DNA of 52,163 nt, taken from Sedimentisphaerales bacterium. GTDB taxonomy: Bacteria; Planctomycetota; Phycisphaerae; Sedimentisphaerales; Anaerohalosphaeraceae. Positions within the stretch are counted from its first letter, which is position 1. Every line of letters begins with the position of its first letter. The DNA lies in the NCBI GenBank assembly GCA_028282905.1, contig JANQGW010000172.1, positions 1-52,163 on the forward strand, given 5' to 3'. This document shows positions 8,884-17,661 of this stretch, in pieces. Under the pieces are notes generated by a model that made no database searches, was not told where the DNA came from, and saw nothing but the letters and a program-made list of their open reading frames with translations. The position numbers and the translations under genes are program-made.

Positions 8884-9998
8884 ACTTTTTTTTCATCAGT
8901 TTCCAGAAATACGATATCTTCGGGGATCGCGACCACATCTCGGCGGTCGGCGCCCAGCAGATCACGGATTGTTCCACTGTGCCGGCCGGCGACTTTGGCC
9001 AGTTCGTCCGCGCTGAGCGAGGTAATCGCCTTGGCAATATCATTGATCATCACCACATCACCGGCCCCAAAAGCACCCTCAACGGCTGTGACGCCGCTGG
9101 GCAGCAGGCTCTTATGGCGACCGATCGCCTCGGTCGCGCCGGCGTCAATCATAATCGTTCCCGCCGGGCGGCTGTGCAGAATCCAGCGGGTTCGGTTACT
9201 GAGTTTCTCCTCTTTGGGCAAAAAAAGCGTTCCCAGAAGCTGTCCTTCAATAATTTTGCCCAGGATGTTGTCTTCTTGGCCGTTGGCCAGTATCATTCGA
9301 CAGCCGGCGGTGGCAGCGATTCGGGCCGCGGCCAGCTTGGTTTTCATCCCGCCGGTAGCGTGGGTACTGCCGGATTTGCCGGCGGCTTCTTCGATTTCTT
9401 CAGTAATATCGGAAACGACTTCAATCGGTCGGGCCTCTTCATGCCTGCGAGGGTCTTTGTCATAAAGTGCATCAATATCGGTCAGCATAATCAGCAGATC
9501 TGCATCAATTTTGCTGGCGACCAACGCACTGAGTTTGTCATTATCACCGAACGCGGTGCCGATTTCCGCGGTTGAAACGCAGTCGTTTTCGTTGATAATC
9601 GGCACAACGCCTAAATTCAGAAGCCGCTCAATCGCGTTTCTCAAGTTCAAGTAGGTTTTACGCTGATCCAGCACTTCGGCGGTTAGCAGAACCTGCGAGA
9701 CGGAAAGTCCGACCGCAGCAAACGCCGTATGATATTCGTGCATCAGCAGGGGCTGGCCAATAGCCGCGCAGGCCTGACGCAGTTTCATGTCGGTGACCGG
9801 GCCGGTTAGGTTAAGTTGTTTGGCACCCATGCCGATCGCGCCGCTGGATACCAGCAGTACCTGTCGGCCGGTTTTAGCCAGAGCGGCAACCTGCCCGGCC
9901 AGTGTGCGGATATAGTCCCGGTTGATCCCGTCTTCGGTACTGAGCGTATTGGTACCGATTTTGATGACGACACGTTTGGCGTTTTCAAAGTTTCGCAT
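8880..9998 (-). CDS. proB: Glutamate 5-kinase with C-terminal PUA domain
   Basis: Phosphorylates L-glutamate to gamma-glutamyl phosphate with ATP, the first step of proline synthesis, in the cytoplasm. Visible: amino-acid-kinase fold with KIGTNTL near residue 13, LLVSSGAIGMGAKQL, IINENDCVST and FGDNDKLSALVASKID (substrate and nucleotide loops), and DIDALYDKDPR; C-terminal PUA domain about 280-360 (AGTIMIDAGATEAI, GDVVMINDIAKAI). At 372 residues it is close to the usual 360-370 of the PUA-containing form. Its ATG shares one base with the proA stop (TAATG), so the two genes are translationally coupled and their proteins act in consecutive steps. proC is not in the window. Confidence 0.97.
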   Translation of the reverse strand: MRNFENAKRVVIKIGTNTLSTEDGINRDYIRTLAGQVAALAKTGRQVLLVSSGAIGMGAKQLNLTGPVTDMKLRQACAAIGQPLLMHEYHTAFAAVGLSVSQVLLTAEVLDQRKTYLNLRNAIERLLNLGVVPIINENDCVSTAEIGTAFGDNDKLSALVASKIDADLLIMLTDIDALYDKDPRRHEEARPIEVVSDITEEIEEAAGKSGSTHATGGMKTKLAAARIAATAGCRMILANGQEDNILGKIIEGQLLGTLFLPKEEKLSNRTRWILHSRPAGTIMIDAGATEAIGRHKSLLPSGVTAVEGAFGAGDVVMINDIAKAITSLSADELAKVAGRHSGTIRDLLGADRRDVVAIPEDIVFLETDEKKV

Positions 9999-11296
9999 TA
10001 TCCACCAATCCAGTCTTTGTCCAGTTTTTGATGCGTAAAATGTTTATCGCCGGCGGCATACGGTTCGACGGTCTGGCCGGTGCCGATCATCCGCCATTTG
10101 TAGATCAGCAACCCTTCGAGGCCGACCGGGCCGCGGGCGTGAATCTTGTTGGTGCTGATGCCGACTTCGGCGCCGAGACCATATCGGAAGCCGTCGGAAA
10201 ATCGCGTGCTGCAGTTCCAGAACACATCACCCGCATCGACTAAATCCATAAACGTCATGGCCGTTGCTTTATTCGCCGTAACAATCGCGTCGGTATGGCC
10301 GCTGCCGTAGGTGTTAATATGCTCAATCGCCGCATTAAGATCGCTGACCACTTTCACCGAGAGAATATAGTCGAGGTATTCAGTTTTCCAGTCCTGATCA
10401 TCAGCAGGTTTTACGTCAATAATCACACGGGTTTTCTCACAGCCACGAATTTCGCAGTTTTTCGCGTCCAGTGCCGCCTTGGCTTTCGGCAGAAATTCAC
10501 CGGCGATAGCTTCGTGAACCAGCAGGGTTTCTTCGGCATTGCACACCGCGACATACTGGCATTTGGAATCGACGGAAATATTGACGGCCATATCTATATC
10601 CGCCTCGGCGTCGATATACACATGGCAGATGCCGTCAGCGTGACCGAGTACGGGAATGTTACTGTTGTCCATGATGTACTTAACGAACTCGTTGCTGCCG
10701 CGGGGAATAATAAGATCAATATCGTCGTCCAGTTTCAGCATCCCGGCCACATCGGCCCGCGTTTCAAGCAGACCCAGCCAGCCGTCTGGGATTCCGACTG
10801 CGGCAGTGGCTTTTGTGATAACGTCAGCAAGAATGCGGTTGGTTTGAGCTGCTTCTGAGCCGCCTTTGAGCAGGACCGCATTGCCGCTTTTCAGGCAAAG
10901 TGTGGAAATCTGGACGAGCGCGTCCGGCCGCGACTCAAAAATCACGCCAATGACGCCAATGGGACAGGTAACTTTATACAATTCCAGCCCGGCGTCCAGT
11001 TCAGTCGCAGACAGTGTTTGCCCGACCGGGTCCTCGAGCTTGAGCAGGCTGTCGATGCCTTCACAGACGCCGTCGATTTTGCTCTGGTCGAATTTCAGCC
11101 GCTTCAGCAGCGGCCCGGCCAGATTATCCTTTTCAGCCTGTTCAAGATCGACTTGGTTGGCGGCGATAATCGCATCGGCATTATCCAGCAGAGCCTTTCG
11201 GATAGCCATCAATGCCTCATTTTTCTGTTCGGTTTTTGCCGCCGCTAATTGGATTGCGGCTTTGCGGGCCGCCGCGGCGATTTCGGTGATAGACAT
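9998..11296 (-). CDS. proA: Gamma-glutamyl phosphate reductase
   Basis: Reduces gamma-glutamyl phosphate with NADPH to glutamate-5-semialdehyde, which cyclises on the way to proline. It is an aldehyde-dehydrogenase-superfamily enzyme of 432 residues (E. coli ProA is 417). Visible: PIGVIGVIFESRPDALVQI, the nucleotide-binding ALCLKSGNAVLLKGGSEA region (here STLCLKSGNAVLL), DLIIPRGSNEFVKYI, the catalytic-Cys segment YVAVCNAEETLLVH, and a C-terminal RGPVGLEGLLIYKW. AGGAG lies 8 nt before ATG 11296. First gene of a proA-proB operon; the order is reversed relative to the common proB-proA arrangement. Confidence 0.97.
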   Translation of the reverse strand: MSITEIAAAARKAAIQLAAAKTEQKNEALMAIRKALLDNADAIIAANQVDLEQAEKDNLAGPLLKRLKFDQSKIDGVCEGIDSLLKLEDPVGQTLSATELDAGLELYKVTCPIGVIGVIFESRPDALVQISTLCLKSGNAVLLKGGSEAAQTNRILADVITKATAAVGIPDGWLGLLETRADVAGMLKLDDDIDLIIPRGSNEFVKYIMDNSNIPVLGHADGICHVYIDAEADIDMAVNISVDSKCQYVAVCNAEETLLVHEAIAGEFLPKAKAALDAKNCEIRGCEKTRVIIDVKPADDQDWKTEYLDYILSVKVVSDLNAAIEHINTYGSGHTDAIVTANKATAMTFMDLVDAGDVFWNCSTRFSDGFRYGLGAEVGISTNKIHARGPVGLEGLLIYKWRMIGTGQTVEPYAAGDKHFTHQKLDKDWIGG

Positions 11297-11342
11297 TTTT
11301 CACTCCTGTTTTGGAGGTTCGTGAACACGTTACAGTGGGCCA

Positions 11343-11371
11343 ACTATAGCCCAAATCCTCGCCAAAATCAA
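11343..11371 (-). promoter_or_regulatory. Sigma-70 promoter of proA-proB
   Basis: On the - strand TTGATT (11371-11366) and TATAGT (11348-11343) are 17 nt apart and lie 47 nt before the proA start. No obvious attenuator or T-box is seen in the short leader. Confidence 0.55.
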
Positions 11372-11512
11372 TCATTTAGGCTTTTCGGGTCGTAATTCAG
11401 TCCGAAAACGCCCATTTTCGAGTAATTTTCCACACCCCGAGTACTCAGGAAGTTAAGCAGGGGGGATTTAAGGCCGAATTAGCAAGGAAGTAATATTATT
11501 TTGGAGATTGGC

Positions 11513-12310
11513 ATGAGCTTGAAAAGAGCAGGATTGGTAATAGCAGCGGTCGTATTAATGATATCGGGCTCAGCAGGAGCGCAACTTATTACAAATGCTG
11601 AGTTTATCGCATTGGGCAATATTAATCAGATGGGGGCCGCCGAGTATAACGCACGTAATGATTATGACTACCGATTTGTCAACGGAGCGAGCGATATTTC
11701 CGACGGCAGTGATTTTGATGCGTTCCGGGATGCACTGGGGACTTGGGTGGATTTGCCGGATTCGGATTTATATGCGTCTGAGATTACCAAAAATGTTGCG
11801 TTTACGCCGGGCAGCAAGAATGGCTATAATGACATTGCCTGGATTGGCTCCGGTTATGGTTATACAAATTCGTGGGCCGATTTGCTGGGATTTTCCAGCA
11901 GTGCCGTCGCATGTGTGGTGACGTGGTACGCGCCGCATTCCGGTGCGGTCAAAGAGCGGGACATGTATTTTAATGACATCAATTATGACTGGCACACGGA
12001 AACCGACGGCGACCAAAGCGAAGGGTTTCATGTGGGACACATCGCATTGCATGAGCTTGGACATATATTTGGTCTTGTCGATGTCTATAATCCCGGCCAG
12101 TCCGGCTGGCAGGCTTGGATGGGCACCGGCAATGAACACCTGACCATGTATGGCATATCCGGTCCGGGTAATGAGGATATGACCCTGACGGCAATTGATA
12201 TCGCCGCGATGGCATTACTGCATCCGGCTGCAACTGTTCCCGAACCGAAGGCAGCGATTATGTTCATGATGGCTGGCGGCATTTTATTTGCAGTTCGCAA
12301 ACCGCAGTGA
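11513..12310 (+). CDS. Secreted metzincin-like metalloprotease with PEP-CTERM sorting tail
   Basis: GGAG lies 6 nt before ATG 11513; TTG 11501 in the same frame is less likely. A signal peptide (LVIAAVVLMISGSAGA) is followed by a compact protease domain with HELGHIFGLVD: H180, E181, H184, Gly187 and Asp190 form an HExxHxxGxxD zinc site with Asp as third ligand. The C-terminus has VPEPKAA, a hydrophobic helix and a short basic end (VRKPQ), i.e. a PEP-CTERM-type sorting signal for exosortase handling. About 265 residues with no extra modules. It converges on the metallophosphoesterase gene with a 17-nt gap. Substrate unknown. Confidence 0.85.
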   Translation: MSLKRAGLVIAAVVLMISGSAGAQLITNAEFIALGNINQMGAAEYNARNDYDYRFVNGASDISDGSDFDAFRDALGTWVDLPDSDLYASEITKNVAFTPGSKNGYNDIAWIGSGYGYTNSWADLLGFSSSAVACVVTWYAPHSGAVKERDMYFNDINYDWHTETDGDQSEGFHVGHIALHELGHIFGLVDVYNPGQSGWQAWMGTGNEHLTMYGISGPGNEDMTLTAIDIAAMALLHPAATVPEPKAAIMFMMAGGILFAVRKPQ

Positions 12311-12327
12311 TCCTCGAACCCCAAGCC

Positions 12328-13344
12328 TTAAAGTTTCACTGTACGATTGGTAATACTCGGAGTTGCCGTCCGGAAACGATCATATTTCGCGTCCTCTGGG
12401 ATATTCATTTCCATTGGCGATGGCGGTACCCATTGGCTTTGAATGCCTTCAATCGTAATACCGTCAGGCTTAAGCGTTACGATTGCGTACAGTGCATCTT
12501 TATAAGGAGCGGTATAGCTGACCCACGGGAATTTCTTTTCAATCTCAGGGGAGTATCGGGCATGTCTGAAATCTCCACCCATCCAGTAATACGACATGCT
12601 GTTGATCTGGATATAGTAAATACCGTTGTGTTTTGTGACCTTGTCGACATGAGTGTGCCCGTTAACACAGGCGATTACCCGACCGGTTTTTCCGCTGTTG
12701 GCCTGTTCGAGAATTGACTGAATCTCTTGCGCGTTATCGACGCTTCCGGAATCCGGGCCAAGGCCCTGATGCGAGAAGATTAGTGTTGGCAGTTGCGTGT
12801 TTTTTAGATCTTCCTTTAACCAGGCGATTTGTTCGGGGCCGATATATTTGGGATAGCCGCCGGGGTGATCCGTGCGTTTGTCATTGCCGTCCAATACGAT
12901 AAAATGATATCCGTTTTGGTCAAATGAGTAGTATTTGTCTTGCACGCCCCAAAATTTGAGCGTTTGTTCCCGTGTGAAACCGCCGTCCATGTCATGATTG
13001 CCGAGGACGTGATAGCGAGGCCCTTTGAATTGGTTGAAGATATCAAGGAAGCCCTGATTATGCTCATAAGGTCGGACAAAGTCACCAAGCTGCATGATAA
13101 AGTCCACCTTTTCAGTGTTCATTCTGTCGATAAAAGTTTTCAGTCGGGCATCGGTGTCATGCATGATGTCTTTATGAACATCGGCACAGAGTCCAAAGCG
13201 GATTGTGCCGGATTTAGCCTTTTCTGACTTTTTAGCATCAGCAGCTTTGGCTTCATTTAGATTCAAAAACACTGAACCGGTGACGGCACCGTATCCAATG
13301 GCCTTCAAAAAATCTCTGCGAGCAAAGAAATGCTTTTTTTTCAT
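12328..13344 (-). CDS. Tat-exported calcineurin-like metallophosphoesterase
   Basis: The N-terminus carries a twin-arginine motif (RRDFLKAIG, residues 9-17) followed by a hydrophobic stretch ending at AKAAD, so the protein is exported folded. The metallophosphoesterase motifs are all present in order: GLCADVHKD (D-x-H), QLGDFV (GD), LGNHDMD (GNHD), FSHQG and VNGHTHVD (GHxH); together they bind a dinuclear metal centre. 338 residues. Similar Tat-type enzymes are phosphodiesterases or phosphatases acting in the periplasm; the substrate cannot be inferred from the sequence. Monocistronic, convergent with the preceding protease gene. Confidence 0.92.
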   Translation of the reverse strand: MKKKHFFARRDFLKAIGYGAVTGSVFLNLNEAKAADAKKSEKAKSGTIRFGLCADVHKDIMHDTDARLKTFIDRMNTEKVDFIMQLGDFVRPYEHNQGFLDIFNQFKGPRYHVLGNHDMDGGFTREQTLKFWGVQDKYYSFDQNGYHFIVLDGNDKRTDHPGGYPKYIGPEQIAWLKEDLKNTQLPTLIFSHQGLGPDSGSVDNAQEIQSILEQANSGKTGRVIACVNGHTHVDKVTKHNGIYYIQINSMSYYWMGGDFRHARYSPEIEKKFPWVSYTAPYKDALYAIVTLKPDGITIEGIQSQWVPPSPMEMNIPEDAKYDRFRTATPSITNRTVKL

Positions 13345-13569
13345 ATTAAATACTCCTGATTTAGGATTTTATGATTTGTTAGCTCTATAATAGTCATTGT
13401 AACGGTGAAAATTGACGACTCAATAAAAATGCCGTTAATTTCCTTGGCAGGGCTGGATTCAGAGGTCAGCAAATGTCTAATTAAGCAGCAGTGTTCATGG
13501 ACGATCACTGAACTAAGAATTCCATAAGACGATTAAATAAAAAAGGTTAGGAAAATATTGAATAACCTC

Positions 13570-13598
13570 TTGCCAGTTCCGGGACGAGTTTGTATAAT
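13570..13598 (+). promoter_or_regulatory. Sigma-70 promoter of tRNA-Gly
   Basis: TTGCCA (13570-13575) and a consensus TATAAT (13593-13598) are separated by 17 nt, 24 nt before the mature tRNA. This is the best-matching promoter in the window. Confidence 0.8.
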
Positions 13599-13622
13599 CT
13601 GCCCTCCAATTCGCATATATGT

Positions 13623-13693
13623 GCGGGCGTAGCTTAATGGTAAAGCCCCAGCCTTCCAAGCTGGTCATGTCGGTTCGATTCCGATCGCCCGCT
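13623..13693 (+). tRNA. tRNA-Gly (anticodon TCC)
   Basis: 71-nt cloverleaf: acceptor GCGGGCG/CGCCCGC, D-arm AGCTTAATGGTAAAGC, anticodon stem CCAGC/GCTGG around the loop CTTCCAA (anticodon TCC), T-loop GGTTCGATTCC, discriminator T. No encoded CCA; a run of five T follows at once (13693-13697). Confidence 0.96.
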
Positions 13694-14029
13694 TTTTGCT
13701 TGCGCCTGACATCACCTGTTAAGATGTGTTTAACTCCGCCAGTGCTAAAGACTTATAGCGATAATTGGCGGTATTTTAACTCTTATATCCACCCTCTAAA
13801 TTGCCACCAAATGACCCAAAATGCACAACCGGTACAAATTCACTGCGAGATTTACTGCGAACGCAGGAGTTCAATATTTGCTTCATAGGGAACTAAACTT
13901 GACCAAAAACGATGTTAAGTTCTGGTTTCTTGAACCTAAATTTATCATATGATAAGAAAAAAAATATTTTTAGCGCACTATTTATAGGTTTTTGGTGATA
14001 ACCATATCGTACAAGGTATAGGTATTTAT
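13694..14029. other. Intergenic region upstream of ECF/FecR module 1
   Basis: 336 nt without a convincing gene. It holds a perfect 14-bp palindrome, TTATCATATGATAA (13942-13955), about 75 nt before the sigma gene, which could be an operator. The last 100 nt are very AT-rich. No clear sigma-70 promoter was found. Confidence 0.4.
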
Positions 14030-14551
14030 ATGAATATGAACCACGAAAAACCAGAATATAAGTTATACATACGCTTGTTGTCAGCGAATCAAAGACGCAT
14101 CTATGGTTTTATCTACGCAATGGTTCCTAATCATTCTGTCGCAGAAGATATTATGCAGGAAACTACTCTTTTGATGTGGGAGCATTTTTCTAAATTCCAA
14201 GAGGGAACCAATTTTTCAGCATGGGGGATCAGCATTGCCAGGAATATGATAAGACAGTACTTCCGAAAAAAGGGAAGGAAAGGCTTGGTTTTTGACAGTC
14301 AGGCATTAGAAAACCTAATTGGCCAGTCTGATATTTTCGAATCCGAAGACGATAAAATCGATGCTTTGCGTCATTGTTTTAAAAAGCTTAGGGGCAATGA
14401 GAAAAAGCTGCTTGAGATGCGATATATCCAAGGGGATTCCGTTCGGAAAATTGCAGAGAATGTGAACCGAACCACAAGTCACTTATACAGAGTTATTGCC
14501 AAAATTCACAATTTACTCTTAAAATGCATAAAAAAGCAGTTGATATCTTAA
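14030..14551 (+). CDS. ECF-family RNA polymerase sigma factor (module 1)
   Basis: 173 residues, the size of an ECF sigma factor with only regions 2 and 4. Region 2: MVPNHSVAEDIMQET (core-binding) and the W-containing GTNFSAWGISIARNMI segment (-10 recognition). Region 4: KKLRGNEKKLLEMRY, then a helix-turn-helix (DSVRKIAENVNRTTSHLYR). ATG 14030 or ATG 14036 could be the start; no strong RBS is visible. It is followed 12 nt later by a FecR-like membrane anti-sigma, so it is probably held inactive by that protein and released by an extracytoplasmic signal. Likely targets (inference): itself and the secreted-protein genes downstream. Confidence 0.93.
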   Translation: MNMNHEKPEYKLYIRLLSANQRRIYGFIYAMVPNHSVAEDIMQETTLLMWEHFSKFQEGTNFSAWGISIARNMIRQYFRKKGRKGLVFDSQALENLIGQSDIFESEDDKIDALRHCFKKLRGNEKKLLEMRYIQGDSVRKIAENVNRTTSHLYRVIAKIHNLLLKCIKKQLIS

Positions 14552-14563
14552 GGCATCTCACTG

Positions 14564-16216
14564 ATGGATGAAAAGCGAATATCAGATATAGCAGTCTATA
14601 CCATAAAGCTTATCGATCAAACGATTAGTCCAGAGGAGTTTGAGGAGTTAAACTCCATCATCTCATCTAATGCACAGGCCGCACGATATTATAATCAGTT
14701 GATGTTGGCGGTGAGTGATTTTCAAGAAAGTGCTAAGGAGATCATTTTAGAGGAGACCGGGGCAGAAACTGTGTTGAACGAAGAATTCTGGCAGTTATTG
14801 TCGGTCGATGAAAAAACAGCTCCCGCGGTTGAGATTGAAAAGCCTGTGCCGGAAAGGGTGCCGGTGAAGATGCTGAAGATTGAGCGGCAGCCTAAGATCG
14901 TTCGTAAATCACCGCTTTACACTGCGGTTCTTTCGATCGCGGCGATGTTACTGATGGTGCTGATAGTGCAGTTAAAACCTGTGCTGCCGACAGTCGCGTC
15001 ACTGACTGATTCGATTAATGCCGAATGGAGCGATGTGAAAAATACGCCAATGAACGGGGATGTGCTCCGACAGGGCCGGTGGAATTTGACCAAGGGACTG
15101 GCGGAAATTACATTTGATGACGGTGCGGTGGTGGTGATTGAGGCTCCGGCCGTCTTTGATCTTGAAAGCCCGAAAAGCATGTATCTTGATTCGGGTAAGA
15201 TTAACGCATTTGTATCCAGATATGCGATTGGTTTTACCGTCAATACCCCCAGTGCCAGTATTGTGGACCTGGGAACCGAATTCGGTGTTGATGTGCAGTT
15301 TGACGGCACGTGTGATATGCAGATGTTTTCCGGGAAGGCCAATCTGGTGATTGGTCAGGAAGGGCAGGAGAAAACCAGTCAGTTAGTGAATGTGAAAGAG
15401 GCCAGAAATGTGGACGGGCGAACGGGCCATGTGCGAAACATTGCGATGCAAAAAAAACGCTTTGTCCGGCGGATTGATTCGGTTACCGGATTGATCTGGA
15501 AGGGACAGGACTTGAGTCTGGTTGATATGGTCGGCGGCGGTAACGGCTTCGGGACCGGCAAGCAGAATCAGTTAATTGATATGTTTGACGGTGTTTTATC
15601 AGGCCCCGGCCATAATCAGTTTTACAGCGGATATAGTGAACGAAAAGGTCCATATGGAATCACGCCGGTGGCACACCCATTTATTGACTGCGTTTTTGTT
15701 CCTGATGCTGAAAGAAATCGTCAGGTCTCTACGCTTGGACATGCTTTTTTGGAATGTCCGGATACACTCGGTAGTTTTCAAGAAAATATTTTTGTCGGCC
15801 CGGAAAGCCCGGAAATGGGCATTCGCAAGCATTTGCTCTACCTCAACAATGTGCAGTGGGGAGCGCATGGCCGCCCAGCCCTGTCAGTTCACACAAATGC
15901 CGGTATTACGTTCGATCTTAGTATGATTCGTCGGGCTAATCCTGACATGAAAATTACAGCATTTAAGAGTCTTTATGGAATCTCAGACAATGCTACCTGG
16001 GGTAATTCCAGAAAGACTGTTGCTGATATGTGGGTGCTGGTGGACGGTGAAATTCGTGATAAAGCAATAGGGCATCACCCGCAATCTAAGCCAAAGACCA
16101 TTAATGTCGAACTAAAGGACGAGGACCATTTTTTGACGCTGGTGACGACCGACAGTGACGGCGTAACTAATGAAGACTGGTGTCTGTTTGCAAATCCGGT
16201 ACTGGTGACTGAATAA
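14564..16216 (+). CDS. FecR-like transmembrane anti-sigma factor with C-terminal NPCBM-like domain (module 1)
   Basis: Order: cytoplasmic anti-sigma-like helices (1-60), the juxtamembrane motif FWQLLSVDEKTAP (75-87), one transmembrane helix (about 118-138), and an extracytoplasmic FecR domain (about 145-262, with GLAEITFDDGAVVVIEAP, FTVNTPSASIVDLGTEFGV and MFSGKANL). The C-terminal segment (about 420-550) resembles an NPCBM beta-sandwich: LSVHTNAGITFDLSMIR, then LYGIS, MWVLVDGEI and a final DWCLFANP. NPCBM domains are known as carbohydrate-binding modules next to glycosidase domains; here the fold would sit outside the membrane as a candidate glycan sensor (inference). Paralogous over most of its length to the protein at 48608. 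No TonB-dependent receptor is nearby, unlike proteobacterial FecR systems. Confidence 0.88.
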   Translation: MDEKRISDIAVYTIKLIDQTISPEEFEELNSIISSNAQAARYYNQLMLAVSDFQESAKEIILEETGAETVLNEEFWQLLSVDEKTAPAVEIEKPVPERVPVKMLKIERQPKIVRKSPLYTAVLSIAAMLLMVLIVQLKPVLPTVASLTDSINAEWSDVKNTPMNGDVLRQGRWNLTKGLAEITFDDGAVVVIEAPAVFDLESPKSMYLDSGKINAFVSRYAIGFTVNTPSASIVDLGTEFGVDVQFDGTCDMQMFSGKANLVIGQEGQEKTSQLVNVKEARNVDGRTGHVRNIAMQKKRFVRRIDSVTGLIWKGQDLSLVDMVGGGNGFGTGKQNQLIDMFDGVLSGPGHNQFYSGYSERKGPYGITPVAHPFIDCVFVPDAERNRQVSTLGHAFLECPDTLGSFQENIFVGPESPEMGIRKHLLYLNNVQWGAHGRPALSVHTNAGITFDLSMIRRANPDMKITAFKSLYGISDNATWGNSRKTVADMWVLVDGEIRDKAIGHHPQSKPKTINVELKDEDHFLTLVTTDSDGVTNEDWCLFANPVLVTE

Positions 16217-16379
16217 TTTAAGAGAACAAAGTTCTTCCACGTGGGCGGTGCGCGCACGATTAGCCCTGACAGGAATTTAGGGGCATATTTTTGTTGTATC
16301 GCATGAATGCTGCAATGCTCAGGATGGTCCTGGGTACTGAAGTCTTTATAAAGAAATGGTATAAAATGAGGAATTTATT

Positions 16380-17222
16380 ATGATCAAGCGGATAAAAGGA
16401 TTTACTTTAATCGAGTTGTTGGTGGTGATTGCGATTATTGCATTATTGCTGGCGATTGTAATGCCTGCGTTGACCATTGCCAAGCAGCAGGCACAGGCCA
16501 TTGTCTGTTTGGCGCATATCCGGCAGGTGACATACGGCTGGTATCTCTATGCGGATGAAAACGACGGCAAGGTAGTCGGTTCCAACAATTCCGTAAATCC
16601 TTATGATAACAGAAACTTTGTCAGCAGCGGTGAGACAGAGCCGACCTATGCATGGGTATGCACACCACAGACTGAAAGCGGTACGGGAAAAGGAGGTGGT
16701 TCCAGCATTGAAGAGAAACAAGTTGGAATCAAGAAGGGCTTGGTCTGGCCGTATATGGAGGCAGTTGATGCATTTCATTGTCCCGGAGACAAGCGGTTTT
16801 TAAATGCTCCTACCAATACCGGTTTTAGCGGTTTAGGTGGCTGGCGAAGTTACTCGGTTGTCGGCGGCATGAACGGTGAAGAATGGACGTATTACACTCG
16901 TTTGAAGAAGATTAGCGGGATGAAGAGTCCCGGGGACAAATATGTGATGATTGAAGAGTCGGATGGGCGCGGCTACAACATCAACTCATGGATTGTCGAT
17001 CCGGATATGACCGGCGGTTCTGGTTGGGTGGACCCGGTGGCAATTTGGCATAACGAGCGAAGCAATCTCGGTTATGCCGATGGCCACGCCGAAAAGCACC
17101 GCTGGGTTGATGAAACCACGATTGAAGCAGCTCGTGAAGGACGCAATAACGCCAGTGTTAAACTGGGCGACAAAGATATTGAATACATGCGGCGATTTTA
17201 TCCATATGATCAACTGCGATAA
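16380..17222 (+). CDS. Pseudopilin-like protein with prepilin leader and C-terminal ADGH motif
   Basis: The short basic leader MIKRIKG is followed by FTLIELLVVIAIIALLLAIV: cleavage before Phe, conserved Glu at +5 and a hydrophobic helix, the type IV pilin / type II secretion signature (N-methylation motif). The 280-residue globular part has the C-terminal SNLGYADGHAEKHRW motif seen in the planctomycete / lentisphaera 'H-X9-DG' pilin-like proteins. These occur in many copies per genome and their job is not established; a minor pseudopilin of a secretion machine or a surface protein is plausible. It lies 163 nt after the anti-sigma gene of module 1; an equivalent gene closes module 2 at 46743. 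Confidence 0.9.
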   Translation: MIKRIKGFTLIELLVVIAIIALLLAIVMPALTIAKQQAQAIVCLAHIRQVTYGWYLYADENDGKVVGSNNSVNPYDNRNFVSSGETEPTYAWVCTPQTESGTGKGGGSSIEEKQVGIKKGLVWPYMEAVDAFHCPGDKRFLNAPTNTGFSGLGGWRSYSVVGGMNGEEWTYYTRLKKISGMKSPGDKYVMIEESDGRGYNINSWIVDPDMTGGSGWVDPVAIWHNERSNLGYADGHAEKHRWVDETTIEAAREGRNNASVKLGDKDIEYMRRFYPYDQLR

Positions 17223-17661
17223 CGGGTGATTTCTTAATATTACTGTGATATTTGTTTTTCTGTGTCACATTTTGGCGACTTGCGCGATTAGTTAAATAAG
17301 TTGACGGCAAGGATCACAAAAAAGCAAGCGAAGAGTACACAGGAATCGAACCACCTTTTTAAAAGTGAGTGAGAACGCAGAAAGGTTGTTTGTAAACTAT
17401 AGGTGGTCTTTGCCGGGGATCGACTGGGGGCTGAAGAATACAATATGAATGTGGTATTTATGTCAAGAGGCAGTTAGGAAAATAGGATTTCCGAATGCCC
17501 TGCAGTTTATTGTGAGGTAAGTATTGTATTGCTGATCTGTTTGATACTGACAGTGTGCTTTATTGTTTGAAAGGGGTGATGCCAATGAATAATTGATACG
17601 GAATAGTGGTGTGATGTAAAGGATAATCGAATTCAAGATGTTAAGTGTGGAGAACTCAAAA
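17223..17661. other. Intergenic region before the broken discoidin/LamG gene
   Basis: About 440 nt. Short ORFs only, with no coding signature. No convincing promoter or hairpin was found by eye; GGAG at 17649-17652 is the RBS of the next gene. Confidence 0.4.

Noticed and set aside
8425..9043. - strand ORFs across the tRNA-Leu and the CotH relic
   Set aside because: They read through a tRNA gene and proB in other frames and show no domain, signal peptide or RBS.
13345..13569. Promoter for the metallophosphoesterase (TATTAT near 13390)
   Set aside because: No acceptable -35 at 16-18 nt spacing could be found, so it was not listed as a feature.
17301..17306. TTGACG as a -35 box before the broken discoidin gene
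   Set aside because: No -10-like hexamer 16-18 nt downstream, and it lies over 350 nt from the start codon.
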